Assembly: GCA_902788365.1 (NCBI GenBank)
Contig: CADAJN010000003.1
Location: forward strand, 163,602 to 227,601
DNA length: 64,000 nucleotides
Direction: 5' to 3'
Origin: an uncultured Pseudomonadota bacterium
Lineage (GTDB): Bacteria > Pseudomonadota > Alphaproteobacteria > RF32 > CAG-239
Shown here in pieces: positions 51,752-61,900 of the stretch. The notes beneath the pieces were generated by a model that did no database searches, was not told where the DNA came from, and was given only the letters and a program-made list of their open reading frames with translations. Made by a program: the position numbers and the translations under genes. Numbering within the stretch: position 1 is the first letter of the stretch; every line of letters begins with the position of its first letter.

Positions 51752-52430
51752 AATTTATTGGAAAAACAATAAGATATTTTTGGTGGTGATCGACATCTAA
51801 ATGATAATTTATCGGCGGAAGTGAGAGCAGAAATATCAACGTTTGAAACATCAATTTCGCCACTCATGAGTTTCGGCAACAACGCATTCCGTATCGCCGC
51901 AAGTTTTTCGTTTTCCTGCTCATTGGCCTGTATTTTATCCACGACCACTTTAATTGCAGGAGATATATTATCAAAAACATCTTTATCAAAGGGAACTTCA
52001 AATTTAGCTATATCGTTCATTACAATGTAAGGTATCGCAGAACCATGCGTTCCACCCATAAGTTTTTTTTCAAGTACCATTTTTAATAGTGGATATAAAA
52101 GGTAGATATAATTTAAATTTATTTTTTCTTTGAGTGTGCAAGCATATGTTCTTTGATATAAGTCAAATTTACCATTATAAAATCTCGTTCGTCCCGTATA
52201 AGCACCGTTTCCAGAAATAATTACTGCTGGACCATCATATATAAAACTATTGATAGTTAAAGCTTCTGGACCACAAGTGAAAAATTTATTTGCTCCACTG
52301 ACATCAAATTCATTTGCATTTTTTCTTCCTGTAAAAACATTGCAAAATTCATCAAGTGGAACAATTGTTTCTAACTTAAGGATATGCTCTTGTACAAGAG
52401 CCTGAGCCTGTTGTTCTAAATTATTATTTA
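51682..52430 (-). pseudogene. Silent hsdS half (target-recognition domain 2 cassette)
   Basis: On the minus strand an open frame without a start codon runs from NNLEQQAQALVQEH (the end of the central conserved helix of HsdS) through a full alternative target-recognition domain (PLDEFCNVFTGRKNANEFD...GNGAYTGRTRFYNG) to the conserved end AAIRNALLPKLMSGEIDVSNVDISALTSADKLSF. It then reads into the iteron array. Its two ends are inverted copies of parts of the active hsdS (36 bp identical at 52397-52432, about 105 bp with six differences at 51799-51903). The recognition domain itself is different, so a switch would alter the R-M specificity. Confidence 0.85.
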
Positions 52431-52432
52431 TC
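52397..52432. repeat. 36-bp inverted repeat of the hsdS switch, left copy
   Basis: Exact inverse of 57653-57688 in hsdS. It includes the last bases of the tyrosine recombinase gene (stop TAA inside the repeat). Confidence 0.9.
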
Positions 52433-53417
52433 CAATGAACTTGCGGTGGGCGAGCTTAACATTACTCTGTTTGACCATTGCGTATTGCAGAGTTGTATCA
52501 ATTCTCGAATGACCGAGTAATTTTTGGAGCTGTTCTATCGGCATTCCTTTATCAATGGCCATTGTCGCAAGGGTTCTACGGAATTTATGAGGATGTACTT
52601 TCGGAATATTTAACCGTAGCCCAAGTTCGCGCAATCTGACTTCAATACCGCTGATTTCCAAGCGATTGTGTGGCGATTTTAATGATACAAACAAGGCCGC
52701 ATTACCATCAGTCCGGCTTTCCAAATAATTCTGCAGATGAATTTTCGTTCTTGCATCAAAATACACTATCCTCTCTTTATCGCCTTTTCCGAAAACAACG
52801 CACTCTCGCTCCGTAAAATTTATATCTTCCCGATTTAGTAACACCATTTCTCCGACACGCATTCCGGTAGAAGCCAACATATCAATCATAGCTAAATCAC
52901 GCAGATTTCCGCATTCATCCCTCATTAATTCCAGCATTTCATCGGAATATGTTTCCTTAATATTCGTACCGGTTTTGACTTTATGTATCCGGCGTACCGG
53001 ACTTTTGATAATGTAATTCTCATCTTCAAGCCATGCGAAAAAACTAGATAATATGCGCCGAATATTGTCGATGGTTACTCGGCTTGAATTATTATTTATT
53101 TGATAGTCTGTTAAATAAGTACGTAAATCATCGGTTACAATTTGTTTGATATTTTTATTTACGATTTTCAGCATGTTAGTAATTGTAGCATTGTAATATT
53201 TTATTGATTTTAGAGAGCATCCCTCAATTTTTTTCGCCGATAGAAATAGTTCAATATATGATGCATTTGATATTTCTGTATCTTCAAAATCAATTTTTTC
53301 CTTGATTTCGTATTTATAAAATATCCGTTCTAATGCGCTCTTTAATTCAATCAATTGACCGTTATCTACTTTTGATTGCATCTCTAAAATTATTTCATTT
53401 ATAACTGCTTCTTTCAT
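52428..53417 (-). CDS. Tyrosine recombinase (probable hsdS invertase)
   Basis: 329 residues. N-terminal SAM-like core-binding domain (about 45-140) and catalytic domain with the R-H-R-H-Y set: STGMRVGEM (Arg), PKVHPHKFRRTLAT (His and Arg), LLGHSRIDTTLQYA (His and Tyr nucleophile). The gene ends inside the 36-bp inverted repeat, next to the silent hsdS half. In several bacteria, recombinases in this position flip type I specificity genes. It is divergent from hsdM. Confidence 0.93.
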   Translation of the reverse strand: MKEAVINEIILEMQSKVDNGQLIELKSALERIFYKYEIKEKIDFEDTEISNASYIELFLSAKKIEGCSLKSIKYYNATITNMLKIVNKNIKQIVTDDLRTYLTDYQINNNSSRVTIDNIRRILSSFFAWLEDENYIIKSPVRRIHKVKTGTNIKETYSDEMLELMRDECGNLRDLAMIDMLASTGMRVGEMVLLNREDINFTERECVVFGKGDKERIVYFDARTKIHLQNYLESRTDGNAALFVSLKSPHNRLEISGIEVRLRELGLRLNIPKVHPHKFRRTLATMAIDKGMPIEQLQKLLGHSRIDTTLQYAMVKQSNVKLAHRKFIG

Positions 53418-53478
53418 TTTAAGTCTCCATTTTTAAGAATTGTTGCGATAGATTCCAGAGTAAATCTTTATATTTATT

Positions 53479-53507
53479 TTGACTCTTAAAGCCATACCGA
53501 ATATCAT
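53479..53507 (+). promoter_or_regulatory. Probable hsdM operon promoter
   Basis: TTGACT (53479-53484), 17 bases, TATCAT (53502-53507), 56 bases before the hsdM ATG. Confidence 0.55.
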
Positions 53508-53563
53508 ATGACAAATACGTTTATGCGTTAGTTTATAAAGGTTACAATAATAAGAGGTCTAAA

Positions 53564-55072
53564 ATGGCAGGAAAAAATAACGCCAATATTGGTTTTGAAA
53601 AGCAAATTTGGGATGCGGCTTGTGAGCTATGGGGACATATTCCGGCAGCAGATTATCGTAAGGTAATCGTCGGGCTTATTTTTCTGCGCTACATCTCGTT
53701 TGCCTTTGAAAAGCGTTATAATCAGCTTGTTGCCGAGGGCGATGGCTTTGAAGATGAAAAAGATGCTTATACCATGGAAGGTATATTTTATGTTCCGGAA
53801 GCCGCACGTTGGAGCAAAATTGCTGAAGCCGCTCATACACCTGAAATCGGTATGGTTATAGATGAAGCCATGCGGGCAATAGAAGCCGAAAACAAAACCC
53901 TTAAAAATGTTCTGCCGAAAAATTATGCCAATCAGGACCTGGATAAACGTGTTTTGGGAAATGTGGTTGACCTGTTTACCAACAATATTGATATGTCGGA
54001 GACAGATGAGGATAAAGACCTGCTCGGGCGCACTTATGAATACTGTATCGCCCAGTTTGCCGCATACGAAGGCACCAAAGGCGGTGAATTTTACACGCCA
54101 TCAAGCATTGTTAAAACCATTGTGGAAGTATTGAAACCGTTTGATAACTGCCGCGTTTATGATCCTTGTTGTGGTTCCGGCGGAATGTTCGTTCAGTCGG
54201 TTAAATTTTTGCAGGCACATGGCGGAAATCGCGATCATATCTCGGTATATGGACAAGAATCCAACGCCGACACATGGAAAATGGCTAAGATGAATATGGC
54301 CATTCGTGGTATTGATGCTGATTTTGGGCCTTACCAAGCCGATACATTTTTTAATGACCTGCACCCGCACGAAAAGTTTGATTTTATCATGGCCAATCCA
54401 CCATTTAATCTTTCCAACTGGGGACAAGACAAGCTCCTTGATGATGTGCGTTGGAAATATGGCACACCGCCTGCAGGTAATGCAAACTATGCTTGGATTC
54501 AGCACATGATACACCACCTCGCACCGAATGGAAAAATCGGTTTAGTGTTGGCAAACGGTGCACTTTCAACGCAAACCAGCGGCGAAGGTGAAATCCGCAA
54601 AAATATTATTGAAGCCGATTTGGTTGAGGGAATTATCGCTCTGCCGCCGCAATTGTTTTATAGCGTTACAATTCCGGTAACATTGTGGTTTATCAGCAAG
54701 AATAAACAACAAAAAGGACGCACCGTATTTATAGATGCGCGTAAAATGGGGTATATGGTTGACCGCAAACACCGCGATTTTACAGACGAAGATATTAAAA
54801 AATTGGCGGATACTTTTACAGCATTTCAAAATGGCAAGTTGGAAAATGTCAAAGGTTTCTGTGCGGTGGCAACAACAGCAGAAATTGCGGCACAGGATTA
54901 TATTTTAACTCCTGGACGTTATGTCGGTATTGAAGAGCAAGAAGATGACGGCGAGCCGTTTGAAGATAAAATGAAACGGTTGACCGGAGAACTTTCGGAG
55001 ATGTTTAAGCAGTCCGACACTCTCCAAAACGAAATCCGCGAAAAACTGAAAGCCATCGGCTGGGAGATTTAA
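53564..55072 (+). CDS. hsdM: Type I restriction-modification methyltransferase subunit HsdM
   Basis: 502 residues. N-terminal HsdM_N helical region (FEKQIWDAACELWGHIPAADYRKVIVGLIFLRYISF), then the N6-adenine methylase core with AdoMet motif VYDPCCGSGGMFVQS near 200 and catalytic FIMANPPFNLSNWG near 275. With HsdS it forms the M2S1 methyltransferase, and with HsdR the restriction complex. Ribosome-binding site AGAGGT. The RhuM-Fic gene begins 3 bases after its stop. Confidence 0.97.
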   Translation: MAGKNNANIGFEKQIWDAACELWGHIPAADYRKVIVGLIFLRYISFAFEKRYNQLVAEGDGFEDEKDAYTMEGIFYVPEAARWSKIAEAAHTPEIGMVIDEAMRAIEAENKTLKNVLPKNYANQDLDKRVLGNVVDLFTNNIDMSETDEDKDLLGRTYEYCIAQFAAYEGTKGGEFYTPSSIVKTIVEVLKPFDNCRVYDPCCGSGGMFVQSVKFLQAHGGNRDHISVYGQESNADTWKMAKMNMAIRGIDADFGPYQADTFFNDLHPHEKFDFIMANPPFNLSNWGQDKLLDDVRWKYGTPPAGNANYAWIQHMIHHLAPNGKIGLVLANGALSTQTSGEGEIRKNIIEADLVEGIIALPPQLFYSVTIPVTLWFISKNKQQKGRTVFIDARKMGYMVDRKHRDFTDEDIKKLADTFTAFQNGKLENVKGFCAVATTAEIAAQDYILTPGRYVGIEEQEDDGEPFEDKMKRLTGELSEMFKQSDTLQNEIREKLKAIGWEI

Positions 55073-55075
55073 GGG

Positions 55076-56062
55076 ATGAAGGAAGAACAAAAGAATATTG
55101 CAATTTATCAGTCAGCAGACGGAAAAATGCAGATAGATGTTCATCTGCAAAAACAGACTATTTGGCTTTCTCTTGATCAAATTTCATCTTTATTTCAAAA
55201 GGATAAATCAACAATATCTCGCCATATTAAGAATGTTTTTTTATCAGAAGAATTAGATAAAGAATCAGTTGTTGCAAATTTTGCAACAACTGCCAAAGAT
55301 GGCAAAACCTATCAAGTTGATTACTATAATTTAGATATGATAATTTCGGTTGGTTATCGTGTTAATTCAAAAATTGCCACTCAATTTCGTAAATGGGCAA
55401 CTTTCGTCTTAAAACAATACCTTGTGGATGGTGATACTATTAACGAAAAATGGCTACAGGAGCAAAAATCCAAAGTTGCTCAATTAAAAAATGCAATCAA
55501 ACTCTTAAATCGGAGCATAGAGCATCAGGCAGATAATCTAGACGATGCTAAAAAATTAAGTGCCTTAATGGCAGATTTTGCTTCAGGTCTTGGTTTACTA
55601 GATGATTATGATAACAAAACTCTTGATACTAAAGGGAAAACGATCAAACCAGCGGTGGTTATTAAAAAAGAAGAATTTTTGAATGTTATTGATAAAATGA
55701 AACCAGAGTTTGGCTCTGATGTATTTGCAAACCCCAAAGATGAGAGTTTTGATAGCTCAATTAATCAAATATACCAGACATTCGGAGGACAAGAATGTTA
55801 CCCTTCGTTAGAAGAAAAAGCGGCAATGCTGCTCTATTTTCTGGTCAAAAATCATAGTTTTACAGATGGCAACAAACGAATTGGTGCGGCTTGTTTCCTG
55901 TATTTTCTGGATAAAAACGGAATTTTATATCAAAATAATGCACAAATCATTGATAATGCGGCTTTGTTTGCCCTCACTGTTTTAATTGCTGAAAGTAAAC
56001 CGGAAGAAAAAGAAATGATGAAACAGGTTATCATCAGTGTATTGAATAAGGGGGAGATTTAG
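55076..56062 (+). CDS. RhuM-Fic fusion protein within the hsd operon
   Basis: 328 residues. The N-terminal half is of the RhuM virulence-protein family (TIWLSLDQISSLFQKDKSTISRHIKNVF, DYYNLDMIISVGYRVNSKIATQFRKWA), a Bro-N/KilA-type DNA-binding-like domain. The C-terminal half is Fic/Doc with NHSFTDGNKRIGAACFL near residue 260. Such fusions often occur inside type I R-M operons and are thought to monitor or back up the restriction system; direct evidence for a role here is absent. It is coupled to hsdM by its spacing. The HxFxDGNKR form is typical of Doc-like kinases/AMPylases. Confidence 0.9.
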   Translation: MKEEQKNIAIYQSADGKMQIDVHLQKQTIWLSLDQISSLFQKDKSTISRHIKNVFLSEELDKESVVANFATTAKDGKTYQVDYYNLDMIISVGYRVNSKIATQFRKWATFVLKQYLVDGDTINEKWLQEQKSKVAQLKNAIKLLNRSIEHQADNLDDAKKLSALMADFASGLGLLDDYDNKTLDTKGKTIKPAVVIKKEEFLNVIDKMKPEFGSDVFANPKDESFDSSINQIYQTFGGQECYPSLEEKAAMLLYFLVKNHSFTDGNKRIGAACFLYFLDKNGILYQNNAQIIDNAALFALTVLIAESKPEEKEMMKQVIISVLNKGEI

Positions 56063-56065
56063 GAG

Positions 56066-56560
56066 ATGAGTTTAGTACTTGATTTTTTGCAAAAAAATGC
56101 TGAATGGATGTGTTCCATCGCATTGGTGTTTTTTGCGTTTATGCAGTGGTGGATTAGTCGTAGGCAATTAATACAAACTTTGAGATTTAAAAGATTGGAA
56201 CTGGCTCAAAAATTGGATCATGTTGCTGTAACTTTCTTAGGTGATAGCGAAACTTCTATGCAGTTTTATCAATTTTTGGCCGAAAATCAGAGCAATTTCA
56301 AATTTTTGCTTAAGAAGAAATCTTATAAGTATATAGAAGATCTTTTTAATTTTATAAAAAAAGTTCGGAATACTCCGACAACATCAACACAAGAAGCCGT
56401 ACAGAATCTTATAACCTTTAATGAATATCTGAATAGTTTGACTGATGTTCTGTGTAACGCCGAATATGGTATGGTCAAATTTAAATCGGAAAATGAATCG
56501 TTAAAGCCGTATAAAGAGATTGTAGAGAATATGGGCAAAAATGGGGCAAATAAGGACTAG
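56066..56560 (+). CDS. Hypothetical membrane-anchored protein (164 aa)
   Basis: A single hydrophobic segment near the N-terminus (about 12-30, MCSIALVFFAFMQWWISRRQLI) is followed by a soluble helical part with a positively charged stretch right after the membrane segment. This single-anchor topology is common in accessory genes of defence operons. It starts 4 bases after the RhuM-Fic stop; GGAGAT ribosome-binding site. No domain was recognised. Confidence 0.65.
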   Translation: MSLVLDFLQKNAEWMCSIALVFFAFMQWWISRRQLIQTLRFKRLELAQKLDHVAVTFLGDSETSMQFYQFLAENQSNFKFLLKKKSYKYIEDLFNFIKKVRNTPTTSTQEAVQNLITFNEYLNSLTDVLCNAEYGMVKFKSENESLKPYKEIVENMGKNGANKD

Positions 56561-56572
56561 GAGACTTGAACT

Positions 56573-56764
56573 ATGGAAAATAATTCCGACTTAAATAACA
56601 AATATTTTATTGATAGTAATGCATTTAATTGTCCTTTTTGTAAATTACGCAATGCCACATATACTATAGTAGCCGCTATAGAATATGATATTAATAATAA
56701 TAAAAAGGGATGTGCTGTATTTGTGGAATGTAATAGATGTCACAAGATAAAATATGCGAAATGA
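56573..56764 (+). CDS. Small zinc-ribbon-like protein (63 aa)
   Basis: Two cysteine pairs, CPFC near residue 20 and CNRC near 54, suggest a zinc ribbon (FNCPFCKLRNATYTIVAAIEY, FVECNRCHKIKY). The domain occupies the whole protein after a polar N-terminus. The gene is between two small genes in the hsd operon and has a recognisable AGGAG upstream. Function unknown; small ribbons of this kind bind nucleic acid or protein partners. Confidence 0.55.
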   Translation: MENNSDLNNKYFIDSNAFNCPFCKLRNATYTIVAAIEYDINNNKKGCAVFVECNRCHKIKYAK

Positions 56765-56821
56765 GAAACAAAGCTAAAAATAAAATCGAAAAAAATGTGC
56801 TTGATACTGGAGAAAATAAAA

Positions 56822-57172
56822 ATGGAAAATAGCATTACTTTAAGTTCATTTACTGCCGGAGCGGTTGCCGGTATGGTTATTGCAGAGCTCCGAGGGTTCA
56901 ATAATTACCTGATGAACAATTTTGATATGAGACAAGAACGCTATAAATCTGCAATTAAAATATCTGAAAGCATAATCTCTATGCTATTGCAACACCCTTT
57001 TGAAAACCGCTCAAAAGAAGAAATGAAATTTTTGATAGACGTTTATAAAGAGGCTAGAATTCATCGTGATCCTTACGATAAAAACAGATTAGAAAACATC
57101 GCATCTTTAATGAAAGCAACACTTGATTGGCTGGATGAGCAAAAACAATCGCAGGAGCGACATAATGACTAA
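56822..57172 (+). CDS. Small hypothetical protein in hsd operon (116 aa)
   Basis: The ATG at 56822 has a CTGGAGA ribosome-binding site; the longer frame upstream has none. N-terminal weakly hydrophobic segment (SFTAGAVAGMVIAEL), then charged helices (RQERYKSAIKISESIISMLL, KEEMKFLIDVYKEARIHRDPYDKNRLENIASLMK). Overlaps the hsdS start by 8 bases, which couples their translation. No family recognised. Confidence 0.6.
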   Translation: MENSITLSSFTAGAVAGMVIAELRGFNNYLMNNFDMRQERYKSAIKISESIISMLLQHPFENRSKEEMKFLIDVYKEARIHRDPYDKNRLENIASLMKATLDWLDEQKQSQERHND

Positions 57173-58361
57173 ATGGCAGGAAGTTAAATTAGGGGATATT
57201 TGTACAATTCTAAACGGTCGTGCGTATAAACAGGAGGAACTTTTAGATAATGGAAAATATTCTGTATTAAGAGTAGGAAACTTTTTTTCTCGCGACAAGT
57301 GGTATTACTCTAATTTGGAATTAGAAGAAAATAAGTACTGCGATAATGGAGATTTGTTATTTGCATGGTCAGCATCTTTTGGTCCAAAAATTTGGGATGG
57401 AGGAAAAGTCATATACCATTATCATATATGGAAAATGCTTCCAAATCCTCAGGTATTAGATAAATATTACCTTTTTTGTTGGTTACAAAAATCAGTTTCT
57501 CAATTAACTCAAGGAATACATGGAAGCGTAATGGCGCATCTCACGAAGTCAGATATGGAAAATATCCTTTTTACTATTCCTCCTCTTGAGGTTCAGAAGA
57601 AGATTGCGGGGGTGCTGGGTGCGCTGGATGATAAAATTGAGCTGAATAATAAGATAAATAATAATTTAGAACAACAGGCTCAGGCTCTATTTAAGTCATG
57701 GTTTGTTGATTTTGAACCTTTCGGCGGGGTTATGCCGGAAGATTGGAAAGTTGGAAATTTATTAGATATTGCAGATTATTTAAATGGTTTAGCTATGCAA
57801 AAATTCAGACCTACAGAAAATGGAAGAGGTCTGCCAGTTTTGAAAATAAAAGAGCTGCGACAAGGTTTTTGCGATAACAGCTCCGAACTTTGCTCTTCTA
57901 ATGTCAAAAGAGAGTATGTTATTGATGATGGAGATGTGATATTTTCGTGGTCCGGAAGCCTCCTTGTTGATTTTTGGTGCGGAGGTAAATGTGGACTCAA
58001 TCAACATTTGTTTAAGGTTACTTCGGAAAAATTTGAAAAATGGTTTTATTATTCTTGGACAAAGCACTACCTTAATAAATTTGTCGCCGTAGCGGCAGAT
58101 AAAGCAACAACTATGGGACACATCAAAAGAGATGAATTAGAAAAAGCCGAAGTTGTTATTCCTTCATCCATTGATTATCAAAAAATTGGTAAGGTTCTAT
58201 CGCCAATATATGATTTAATTATACAAAATAGAATAGAAAACACCAGACTTGCGGCGATACGGGATACGTTGTTGCCAAAACTCATGAGTGGCGAAATTGA
58301 TGTTTCAAACGTGGATATTTCGGCTCTCACTTCCACCGATAAATTATCATTTACTAAATAG
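57165..58361 (+). CDS. hsdS: Type I specificity subunit HsdS (active copy)
   Basis: 398 residues from the ATG at 57165 (GCAGGAGCG ribosome-binding site). Two target-recognition domains: TRD1 (about 1-145, starting KWQEVKLGDICTILNGRAYK) and TRD2 (about 190-345, starting WKVGNLLDIADYLNGLAMQK), separated by conserved helices (KKIAGVLGALDDKIELNNKINNNLEQQAQALFKSWF) and closed by AAIRDTLLPKLMSGEIDVS. TRDs choose the two half-sites of the DNA target. The region 57653-57688 and the end 58248-58352 are inverted copies of the silent half at 51799-52432, so TRD2 can be replaced by recombination. Confidence 0.95.
   Translation: MTKWQEVKLGDICTILNGRAYKQEELLDNGKYSVLRVGNFFSRDKWYYSNLELEENKYCDNGDLLFAWSASFGPKIWDGGKVIYHYHIWKMLPNPQVLDKYYLFCWLQKSVSQLTQGIHGSVMAHLTKSDMENILFTIPPLEVQKKIAGVLGALDDKIELNNKINNNLEQQAQALFKSWFVDFEPFGGVMPEDWKVGNLLDIADYLNGLAMQKFRPTENGRGLPVLKIKELRQGFCDNSSELCSSNVKREYVIDDGDVIFSWSGSLLVDFWCGGKCGLNQHLFKVTSEKFEKWFYYSWTKHYLNKFVAVAADKATTMGHIKRDELEKAEVVIPSSIDYQKIGKVLSPIYDLIIQNRIENTRLAAIRDTLLPKLMSGEIDVSNVDISALTSTDKLSFTK
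57653..57688. repeat. 36-bp inverted repeat of the hsdS switch, right copy
   Basis: Within the central conserved helix of hsdS; exact inverse of 52397-52432. Inversion between the two would flip about 5.2 kb, with recombinase, hsdM and the 5' half of hsdS. Confidence 0.9.
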
Positions 58362-58370
58362 GAGACTAAA

Positions 58371-58931
58371 ATGCAATTAAGTAGCTTACATAAAGATCGA
58401 ATTACTTTGATTAAGAAAGATGGAACAAAATTTGAAAACATTCAATCTAATGTGCAAACAAATAAAATTTTCACTTATAATACCAAGATTATTGTTGATG
58501 AAGGAGATATTTTTTCAAGGAAACTTCCTAATGGAAAAATAGAGTATTATGAGGTTATAAATCCAATATTTTGTCATGGATTAGGGGCAATTCCTGCTAA
58601 TTATCAAATAGAGGTAAGAAAAACAACGCAAGCCCCTAAGCAACCATCCATTAATATAAATGCGGCAGGTAATGCTAAAGTGAATGTTAATTCCATCGAT
58701 AATTCTATTAATAACTCCTTCAACAATGACTTAGAAATTTTTGATAAACTTTTGAGCATAACAGGACAAATTCCTAATAGTGCCGAAATTACTAAATCTA
58801 TCATTGAAATGAAAAATTCCATAAACGATAAAGAATCTTTTAAGGAAAAATATAATAATTTCATACAGAGTGCCGCAGCACATATGACATTGTTTGCTCC
58901 ACTAATTACAGAGCTAACAAAGTATTTTTAA
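58371..58931 (+). CDS. Hypothetical protein between hsdS and hsdR (186 aa)
   Basis: N-terminal half beta-rich: RITLIKKDGTKFENIQSNVQTNKIFTYNTKIIVDEGDIFSRKLPNGKIEYYEVINP, a pattern I recognise from conserved genes of unknown function near R-M and phage loci. The C-terminal half contains an Asn-rich segment (INAAGNAKVNVNSIDNSINNSFNND) and a helical tail. No catalytic motif. Co-oriented with hsdS and hsdR with short gaps, so part of the operon. Confidence 0.65.
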   Translation: MQLSSLHKDRITLIKKDGTKFENIQSNVQTNKIFTYNTKIIVDEGDIFSRKLPNGKIEYYEVINPIFCHGLGAIPANYQIEVRKTTQAPKQPSININAAGNAKVNVNSIDNSINNSFNNDLEIFDKLLSITGQIPNSAEITKSIIEMKNSINDKESFKEKYNNFIQSAAAHMTLFAPLITELTKYF

Positions 58932-58945
58932 AAGGAGCCTAAATC

Positions 58946-61900
58946 ATGACCTACACAAATCCGGTAAATGAAGAAGCGTATGAAAACTCAATTATAGAGC
59001 TGTTTCAAGAACTCGGCTATACGCATGTTTATGGGCCGGATGTGGAAGATAGAGATTTTACTTCGCCGCTTTATGAGCCGGTGCTAACAAATGCGCTCCA
59101 CCAAATCAATCCGAAATTGCCGGAGGAAGCGATAAATGAGGCTCTATTTAAGCTCAAAAACTTTGAAAATGCCGAATTGACGCAGAAAAACGCGTTGTTT
59201 ATGGATTATTTGCAAAACGGCATTACTGTCCATTATACAGAAAAAGGCGAACCTCGCGATACACTGGTTTATTTGATTGATTATGAAAAGCCGGACAACA
59301 ACTCTTTTATTGTAGCTAATCAATGGACATTTGTTGAAAACAGCGAAAAACGTCCGGATGTTCTGTTGTTTATCAACGGCTTGCCTTTGGTGCTGATGGA
59401 ATTAAAATCTCCATCACGTGAAGAAACGGATGCTTCGGAAGCATATCGGCAAATTCAGAACTATAAGCACGAAATCCCGTCGATGTTTATTTATAATGCA
59501 ATCTGCGTGATGAGTGATTTGGCGGTATCTAAAGCCGGAACGATAACATCTGATGAAACACGCTTTATGGAATGGAAAACGGTTGACGGCTCTTATGAAA
59601 ACACCAAATATGCGCAGTTTGACACGTTTTTTAACGGAATTTTTGAAAAATCGCGCCTGCTGGATATTTTGAAAAACTTTATTTGCTTTTCTAACGAAAA
59701 CAAAGGTGTGGCAAAGATTTTAGCCGGTTACCACCAATATTTCGCGGTTAAAAAAGCGATAGAATCTACCAAACATGCTACCGAAACCGATGGTAAAGGC
59801 GGTGTTTTCTGGCATACGCAAGGAAGCGGTAAGTCTCTTTCGATGGTATTTTACGCTCACTTATTACAAAGTGCCTTAAACAGCCCAACGATTGTTGTCA
59901 TTACCGATCGGAACGATTTGGATGACCAACTTTATACGCAATTTGCTAAATGCAAAGACTTTTTGCGCCAAGAACCGGTGCAGGCAACAAGTCGCGCCAA
60001 CTTGAAACAACTTTTAGATGGTATCAAAGCCAACGGTATTTTCTTTACCACGATGCAGAAGTTTGAGGAATCAGTCGAGCCGCTGTCCGAACGCCGCAAT
60101 ATTATCGTTATGGCTGATGAGGCGCACCGCGGACAATATGGATTAAGCGAGAAGATAGATAAAGACGGTAATATTAAAGTCGGTACAGCGCGTATTATCC
60201 GTAATTCTCTGCCAAACGCAACATATATCGGTTTTACCGGCACGCCGCTTTCTCTTGATGACCGCAACACGCGAGAGGTATTTGGTGATTATATCGATAT
60301 TTATGATATGACTCAAGCGGTGGAAGATGGAGCAACACGTCCGGTTTATTATGAAAGCCGCGTGATAAAACTTCACTTAAAGCCGGAGATTTTGCAACTG
60401 ATTGATACTGAATATGATTTAATGGCGCAAAATGCCGATCCGGAAGTTATTGAAAAAAGCAAAAAACAGCTCGGGCAGATGGAAACAATATTAAGCGATG
60501 ACGACACAATCAATTCGCTTGTCTGCGATATTTTGGATCACTATGAAAACTATCGTGAAAATTTATTAACCGGAAAAGCAATGATTGTGGCTTATTCTCG
60601 CCCGATTGCTCTTAAAATTTATCATCGCATTTTAGAATTGCGTCCGGCATGGAAAGAAAAAATTGCGGTGGTTATGACCTCGGATAATAACGATCCTGAA
60701 GATTGGCGTGCAATAATCGGCAATAAATCACATAAAGAGGAATTGGCTCGCAAATTTAAGGACAATTCGGATCCTTTGAAAATTGCAATTGTCGTTGATA
60801 TGTGGTTGACCGGCTTTGATGTGCCGTCACTTTCTACAATGTATGTTTATAAGCCGATGGAAGGTCATAATCTGATGCAGGCGATTGCTCGTGTTAATCG
60901 TGTATTTGAAGATAAAGAAGGCGGCTTAGTGGTTGACTATATCGGTATTGCCAGTGCTTTGAAAAAGGCTATGAATGATTATACCATCCGCGATAGAAAG
61001 AACTACGGCAACATGGACATTGCCACCACCGCATTTAACAAATTTAAGGAAAAATTGCAGGTCTGCCGCGATTTGTTGCATGGTTTTGATTATAGCGAAT
61101 TTGCGACCGGAACGAATTTAGTCAGAGCTAAGTTAATCAGCGGTGCGGCAAACTTTATTATTGCACGAGAGAAAATAAAAGAAAAGGACGCATACATCAA
61201 ACAAGCGTTACTGTTGCACCAGGCTTTATCGCTATGTTCTTCAATTGTTGAAGAGAACTTACGTATAGAAGCGGCTTTCCTTGAAGCTGTTCGCGTAATG
61301 ATTTTACGCTTTACCGATAGCGGTGGGCATAAGAAAATTTCGTTAACAGAGATGAATGCTCGGATAAATGCTTTATTAGAGCAAAGTATTAAGAGTGACG
61401 GCGTGATTAATCTATTCTCTGACGTTAAAGAAGAATTTTCGCTATTTGATCCGAAGTTTTTAGCGGAAATATCTAAGATGAAAGAGAAAAATTTGGCGGT
61501 GGAATTGTTGAAAAAGTTAATAGCAGAGCAAATTTCAATCTATCGCCACACAAATGTTGTTCGCTCCGAAAAATTCAGCGAAATGATACAAGAGGCAATG
61601 AATCGTTATTTGAACGGTATGTTGACAAACGAACAAGTTATTGAAGAATTGCTTAATTTGGCAAAACAAATCGCCGCGGCACAAAAAGAAGGTGAAGATT
61701 TAGGCCTTAATGCTGAGGAAGCCGCATTTTATGATGCATTGACACGTCCTCAGGCAGTTAAGGATTTTTACGAAAATGATGAATTAATAGCCATTACAAA
61801 AGAACTTACTGAAACTTTGCGTAAAAACAAAACGATTGATTGGCAAAAACGCGAAACAGCACGAGCAAAAATGCGAATGATGGTAAAAAAATTGCTCAAA

